Below, one piece after another: positions 5,724 to 8,018 of a DNA stretch of 8,018 bases; the first letter of the stretch is position 1, and every line of letters starts with the position of its first letter. The notes below the pieces were generated by a model. That model worked only from the letters and a program-made list of their open reading frames with translations, ran no database searches and was not told the origin of the DNA. Origin of the DNA: Marinilabilia sp. UBA5340 (GTDB lineage Bacteria; Bacteroidota; Bacteroidia; Bacteroidales; Marinilabiliaceae); contig DHQK01000055.1 of assembly GCA_002411085.1 (NCBI GenBank), positions 1-8,018 on the forward strand, read 5' to 3'. The position numbers and the translations under genes were made by a program.

Positions 5724-6075
5724 CAGCGCAGGATTTTCTCTTCCCAAACCATTTATACCGGTTCCCGGCCACTATTCGATAACCTGCTTTTATCCAGCTC
5801 TGGGGAAATATGCAAAGTATGTACTGTAGCATAAGGTAGGGTTGACCTGCACGTTTGAGAATATAAAGGACAGCAGGCGCTCCCGCAACTGACATATCTT
5901 CTTCCACAACGATTACCTCATCCAACGTCTCTGTGGAATATCCATATTGCGTCAATAATTGCCGGCCTTTTTCTGACTGCATGGCAACCAGAGACACAGC
6001 ACTGCGAAACCGCCGGTGAAGCCACCGGGCAAAGCCACTACAAAGCACACAATATCCATCAAAAAGAACTGTCAT
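5710..6075 (-). CDS. DCC-family (DUF393) thiol-disulfide oxidoreductase-like protein
   Basis: A 121-residue protein of the DCC family, usual length about 110-140. The defining N-terminal motif is LFDGYCVLCSGF: D6-G7 followed by C9-x-x-C12, a CxxC pair of thioredoxin-like type. The C-terminal YKWFGKRKSCAV is also characteristic and brings a further Cys (C116). There is no signal peptide. A moderately hydrophobic stretch near 78-92 (QPYLMLQYILCIFP) could lie against a membrane. The family is predicted to act in thiol-disulfide exchange, but substrates are mostly unknown. It is transcribed leftward and its last codons overlap the DUF4924 end tail to tail. No terminator is visible in the overlap. 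Confidence 0.87.
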   Translation of the reverse strand: MTVLFDGYCVLCSGFARWLHRRFRSAVSLVAMQSEKGRQLLTQYGYSTETLDEVIVVEEDMSVAGAPAVLYILKRAGQPYLMLQYILCIFPQSWIKAGYRIVAGNRYKWFGKRKSCAVIQD

Positions 6076-6158
6076 TCACAAAAAAAGAATAATGGAACCA
6101 GAAACGGGGCCAAAAGAAAAAAACATGACGCTCAGCTTTTGAGCAAACCCGGGTAAAA

Positions 6159-6356
6159 TCATCTACACCACCTGCCATCATTTTCCGGATCACAAAAGGT
6201 TTCATCGTCAGCATCTGACTCACCAGGATTGGTCTCATCAGGATTTTGCAAAAATGCTTCAGCATCTTTTACATATCCGGCCCGGGGAAAGACACCATAA
6301 AGAAAATCCCGGTCAAAAAGCCTTTTTGTACAATACATCTTCTCGCTTCTCTTCAT
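6159..6356 (-). CDS. Hypothetical small acidic-tailed protein, doubtful
   Basis: A 65-residue open frame from ATG 6356. The frame is open 11 codons further up to a TTG at 6389, but that codon sits inside a palindrome and is not a likely start. The N-terminal part is basic (KRSEK, KRLFDRDF); residues 40-61 are strongly acidic (DETNPGESDADDETFCDPEN). Cysteines are at 9, 55 and 64. Codon third positions look like those of neighbouring genes, which mildly supports coding. I recognise no family, and no good promoter or ribosome binding site precedes it. The DCC gene starts 83 bases downstream on the same strand. It may be a small lineage-specific gene, a decayed gene, or chance. Confidence 0.3.
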   Translation of the reverse strand: MKRSEKMYCTKRLFDRDFLYGVFPRAGYVKDAEAFLQNPDETNPGESDADDETFCDPENDGRWCR

Positions 6357-6371
6357 CGGCAAAAGGTTTTT

Positions 6372-6398
6372 TGACTGATTGCCAGGCAATCTCCGTCA
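6372..6398. promoter_or_regulatory. Compact palindrome, possible operator
   Basis: GATTGCC-A-GGCAATC (6377-6391) is a perfect 7-bp palindrome with a single central base. It is flanked by a second matching pair, TGAC (6372-6375) and GTCA (6395-6398). No T-tract follows on either strand, so it does not look like a terminator. Dyads of this size are typical binding sites of dimeric helix-turn-helix regulators. It lies 16 bases upstream of the doubtful ATG at 6356 and in the gap below the OmpA gene. Confidence 0.4.
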
Positions 6399-6440
6399 GT
6401 TAAACAAAAAAGAACGTTCCCTCTATTTAAATTGGGGCTA

Positions 6441-6486
6441 ACCTGAATTTAATTCATAATAATAGAAATTCATGAATAATTCAGGT
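6441..6486. repeat. Long imperfect inverted repeat downstream of the OmpA gene
   Basis: The arms ACCTGAATT (6441-6449) plus ATTCAT (6452-6457) pair with ATGAAT (6472-6477) plus AATTCAGGT (6478-6486): 15 base pairs with a 2-base bulge (6450-6451) and a 14-base loop. It lies 63 bases past the stop of the leftward OmpA gene. There is no T-tract after the hairpin on either strand, although a run of T precedes it on the minus strand. It may stabilise or end the OmpA mRNA. The rest of 6399-6548 holds no gene that I can support. Confidence 0.55.
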
Positions 6487-6548
6487 AAAAAAATTGAGTG
6501 CAAAATAGAACATTCTTTTGCCCATAAAGGTTCACCAATGGAAAAAGG

Positions 6549-7832
6549 TTATTCCAAAACCAAATCTACACGTCGGTTGACCATCCGAAGTCCTCTGGGG
6601 GATAATTCTTCCACAGGAGATAAGGGATCTGATTCACCCTTAGGAACGATTTTTATTCTTTCAGGTGCAATTTCCAGTTCATGTACCAAAAACTCCTTTA
6701 CAGCCAAACATCTTTGACGGCTAAGTTCCATGTTTTCTTCATTTTCTCCCAAAGCATCGGCATACCCGTAAAGAGTTAGTTGTTTATCCTTGTAGTTCAG
6801 CAAATCAATGGCAACACGTCCCAGCAGCAATTGATCAGCAGGAGAAAAACGATCAAACCGGCCCGACGGAAAAAAAATAGTTTTTACATCATACTGATCA
6901 TAAATAATCCTAAGTGTTTGCGTGATAACCACAGAATCTTTATCAATCGGACGATTGGCCTCATATCGGGCAATGTCTTCTTCCAGCTGACGGATTTCAT
7001 CGTCTACATTATTCTTCCGGGGACGACCAAACATATCCATCCCTTCAGCCCTGTATGTCCATCGCTCATGACGCCGGTTTTTATTGCCAAACTTGTAACT
7101 AACATTCAAATTGGTAAAGAGGTATCGATCATTGGTAGCTCCTGTAAGTATATTATCAAGCCTGTCGGAAGCCGAAAACCGCAGCATACTTTCAAGACCG
7201 ACATCAAAACTATTGTTGATGCGATACATCACTCCAACCCCAAAAGGTAGGACAATATCGGCAGCCCTATTGGTTTTTTCATCCGGATTCTCCGCATCAT
7301 AACCCAGCACCACATAATTGGGATTAGAGCTGTCATACACCTGACTTCGTTGTGCCACCCGCCCTGTTGTTACATCGAACAATTGACTCCGGAAAAGCGT
7401 GGCTCCGACCCCTATTTTAAGATAGTAGTTCCATTTGTCATTGATCGGGCCGGGCCGGGCAGACATTTGATTAATAATTGCAATGCCATTAACGGAGACA
7501 TCCATAAGGTCTCCCCGAAATCCGTAATTCCCTTCCTGTCCGGACATGTCGCTCTGCAAATATTGCAACTCAAAGGCAAATGCAGGAACCAAATGCTTGG
7601 TAACCCAAACGGATGGGCCAAAATCAATCTTTTGATCAGGAAAAAGACTGTAGCTACTCTGATCGGCATACATAAACACCGGCCCAAAACCGGCTGTAAC
7701 AGACCATGAGTTATACTCCTGACCGAAAGAGTAAATCATATCGGGAGTAAGCATAAACTCATCATTGCTGCGTTTTTGAGCCTCAAGACCGAAAAAAATA
7801 AATAATAATAGTATTACTACAAGTATTCTCAT
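6549..7832 (-). CDS. OmpA family outer membrane protein
   Basis: A 427-residue envelope protein. Residues 1-18 form a signal peptide (basic MR, then an apolar core) with likely cleavage before Q19 (GLEA|Q). About 25-250 is rich in alternating aromatic/apolar strands and ends in YKFGN, consistent with a small outer-membrane beta-barrel. A short charged coiled coil follows (DDEIRQLEEDIARYEANR, 277-294). An OmpA C-terminal peptidoglycan-binding domain fills about 305-427. In it, YADALG carries D359 and ENMELSRQR carries R374, the two residues expected to hold diaminopimelate in peptidoglycan; it closes with VNRRVDLVL. C375 replaces the usual Ala of the LSxxRA motif. The role is probably outer membrane-cell wall attachment. 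A second OmpA gene ends 112 bases upstream, behind a terminator. I see no exact TAnnTTTG box before the start. Confidence 0.92.
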   Translation of the reverse strand: MRILVVILLLFIFFGLEAQKRSNDEFMLTPDMIYSFGQEYNSWSVTAGFGPVFMYADQSSYSLFPDQKIDFGPSVWVTKHLVPAFAFELQYLQSDMSGQEGNYGFRGDLMDVSVNGIAIINQMSARPGPINDKWNYYLKIGVGATLFRSQLFDVTTGRVAQRSQVYDSSNPNYVVLGYDAENPDEKTNRAADIVLPFGVGVMYRINNSFDVGLESMLRFSASDRLDNILTGATNDRYLFTNLNVSYKFGNKNRRHERWTYRAEGMDMFGRPRKNNVDDEIRQLEEDIARYEANRPIDKDSVVITQTLRIIYDQYDVKTIFFPSGRFDRFSPADQLLLGRVAIDLLNYKDKQLTLYGYADALGENEENMELSRQRCLAVKEFLVHELEIAPERIKIVPKGESDPLSPVEELSPRGLRMVNRRVDLVLE

Positions 7833-7891
7833 TCCACTGAAATTAATTCAAGCCCTTGATTTTACAAACTGCTATCTATCAAACAGATCAT

Positions 7892-7942
7892 AAAAAACCA
7901 ACAAAACTCTGACCGAGAAAAATCACCAGGTTTCTCTGTTGG
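7892..7942 (-). terminator. Probable intrinsic terminator after the upstream OmpA-family gene
   Basis: On the minus strand CCAACA (7942-7937) pairs with TGTTGG (7903-7898), and the adjacent GAGAAA (7936-7931) pairs with TTTCTC (7920-7915). This gives 12 base pairs interrupted by an 11-base bulge (7904-7914), followed directly by TTTTTT (7897-7892). It begins 3 bases past the stop of the partial OmpA gene and suggests that the downstream OmpA gene has its own promoter. The large bulge keeps confidence moderate. Confidence 0.55.
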
Positions 7943-7944
7943 CT

Positions 7945-8018
7945 TTACTTTTCCCCTTCCGGAGCTTTTTGAAGAAAAATATCAACCCGCCTGTTAACAC
8001 TATGAACCCCCCTCGGAG
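7945..8018 (-). CDS. C-terminal end of an OmpA family protein (partial)
   Basis: Only the last 23 codons and the TAA (7947-7945) lie in the window; the gene continues past the right edge. The visible end is PRGVHSVNRRVDIFLQ followed by KAPEGEK. It matches the OmpA C-terminal domain ending of the neighbouring complete gene (SPRGLRMVNRRVDLVLE), with the NRRVD core identical, plus a 7-residue tail. The partial codon at the edge (CT as its last two bases) would fit Ser, as in the neighbour. The two genes are therefore same-strand tandem OmpA-family members, possibly paralogues; only the last domain can be compared. Confidence 0.8.
   Translation of the reverse strand, partial: PRGVHSVNRRVDIFLQKAPEGEK

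Noticed and set aside
6059..6265. 68-residue minus-strand open frame overlapping the DCC start and the 65-residue ORF
   Set aside because: It overlaps a real gene's start and another candidate frame, and it has an odd run of aromatic residues from T/A-rich sequence without a motif.
6780..7250. 156-residue plus-strand open frame inside the OmpA gene
   Set aside because: It lies wholly antisense to the OmpA coding sequence, which has a signal peptide and recognisable domains.
1..8018. Mobile elements, CRISPR arrays, tRNA/rRNA genes, defence or secretion systems
   Set aside because: No transposase or integrase motifs, no regularly spaced repeats, no tRNA-like cloverleaf and no rRNA-like sequence were seen; the coding content is conserved housekeeping and envelope genes.

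Overview
The window reads as ordinary chromosome of a Bacteroidota bacterium, probably of the Bacteroidales/Marinilabiliales kind. The phylum call rests on three things. Several genes are preceded by the Bacteroidota -7 promoter element TAnnTTTG rather than a sigma-70 box, and clear Shine-Dalgarno sites are missing. One gene belongs to a family (DUF4924) that I know only from Bacteroidota. The order prs - bL25 - pth - S4-domain protein - DUF4924 is also typical of the phylum. The genus cannot be fixed from sequence reading alone.

Layout. Positions 1-368 hold no convincing gene. They contain a possible leftward promoter, a pair of interlocked inverted repeats just downstream of it, and a short hydrophobic open frame below manA. 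manA (369-1373, minus) encodes mannose-6-phosphate isomerase and is divergent from engB across a 329-base spacer carrying a promoter at each end. A rightward housekeeping block follows: engB (ribosome-assembly GTPase), prs (PRPP synthase), rplY (bL25/Ctc, ended by a clear terminator at 4058-4095), then a tight trio pth - S4-domain RNA-binding protein - DUF4924 with 6- and 18-base gaps. The trio meets a leftward DCC-family thiol-disulfide oxidoreductase tail to tail, with a 14-base overlap of the two coding ends.

Positions 6076-6548 are sparse. They hold one doubtful 65-residue ORF, a compact palindrome and a long imperfect hairpin. The right end holds two leftward OmpA-family genes in tandem: a complete one (6549-7832: signal peptide, beta-barrel-like N-terminal part, short coiled coil, OmpA C-terminal domain) and the last 23 codons of another, separated by a probable terminator.

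How the genes fit together. The central block is a translation and nucleotide-supply neighbourhood: 50S assembly (EngB), a 5S-rRNA-binding protein (bL25), peptidyl-tRNA recycling (Pth), a stalled-50S-type S4 protein, and PRPP for nucleotide synthesis. The flanks deal with sugar phosphate (ManA) and envelope architecture (OmpA pair). I found no mobile element, CRISPR array, tRNA or rRNA, and no clear novel multi-gene system. The most interesting items are non-coding: the interlocked repeats at 121-173, the bL25 leader, the near-leaderless engB promoter, and the palindromes near 6372-6486.
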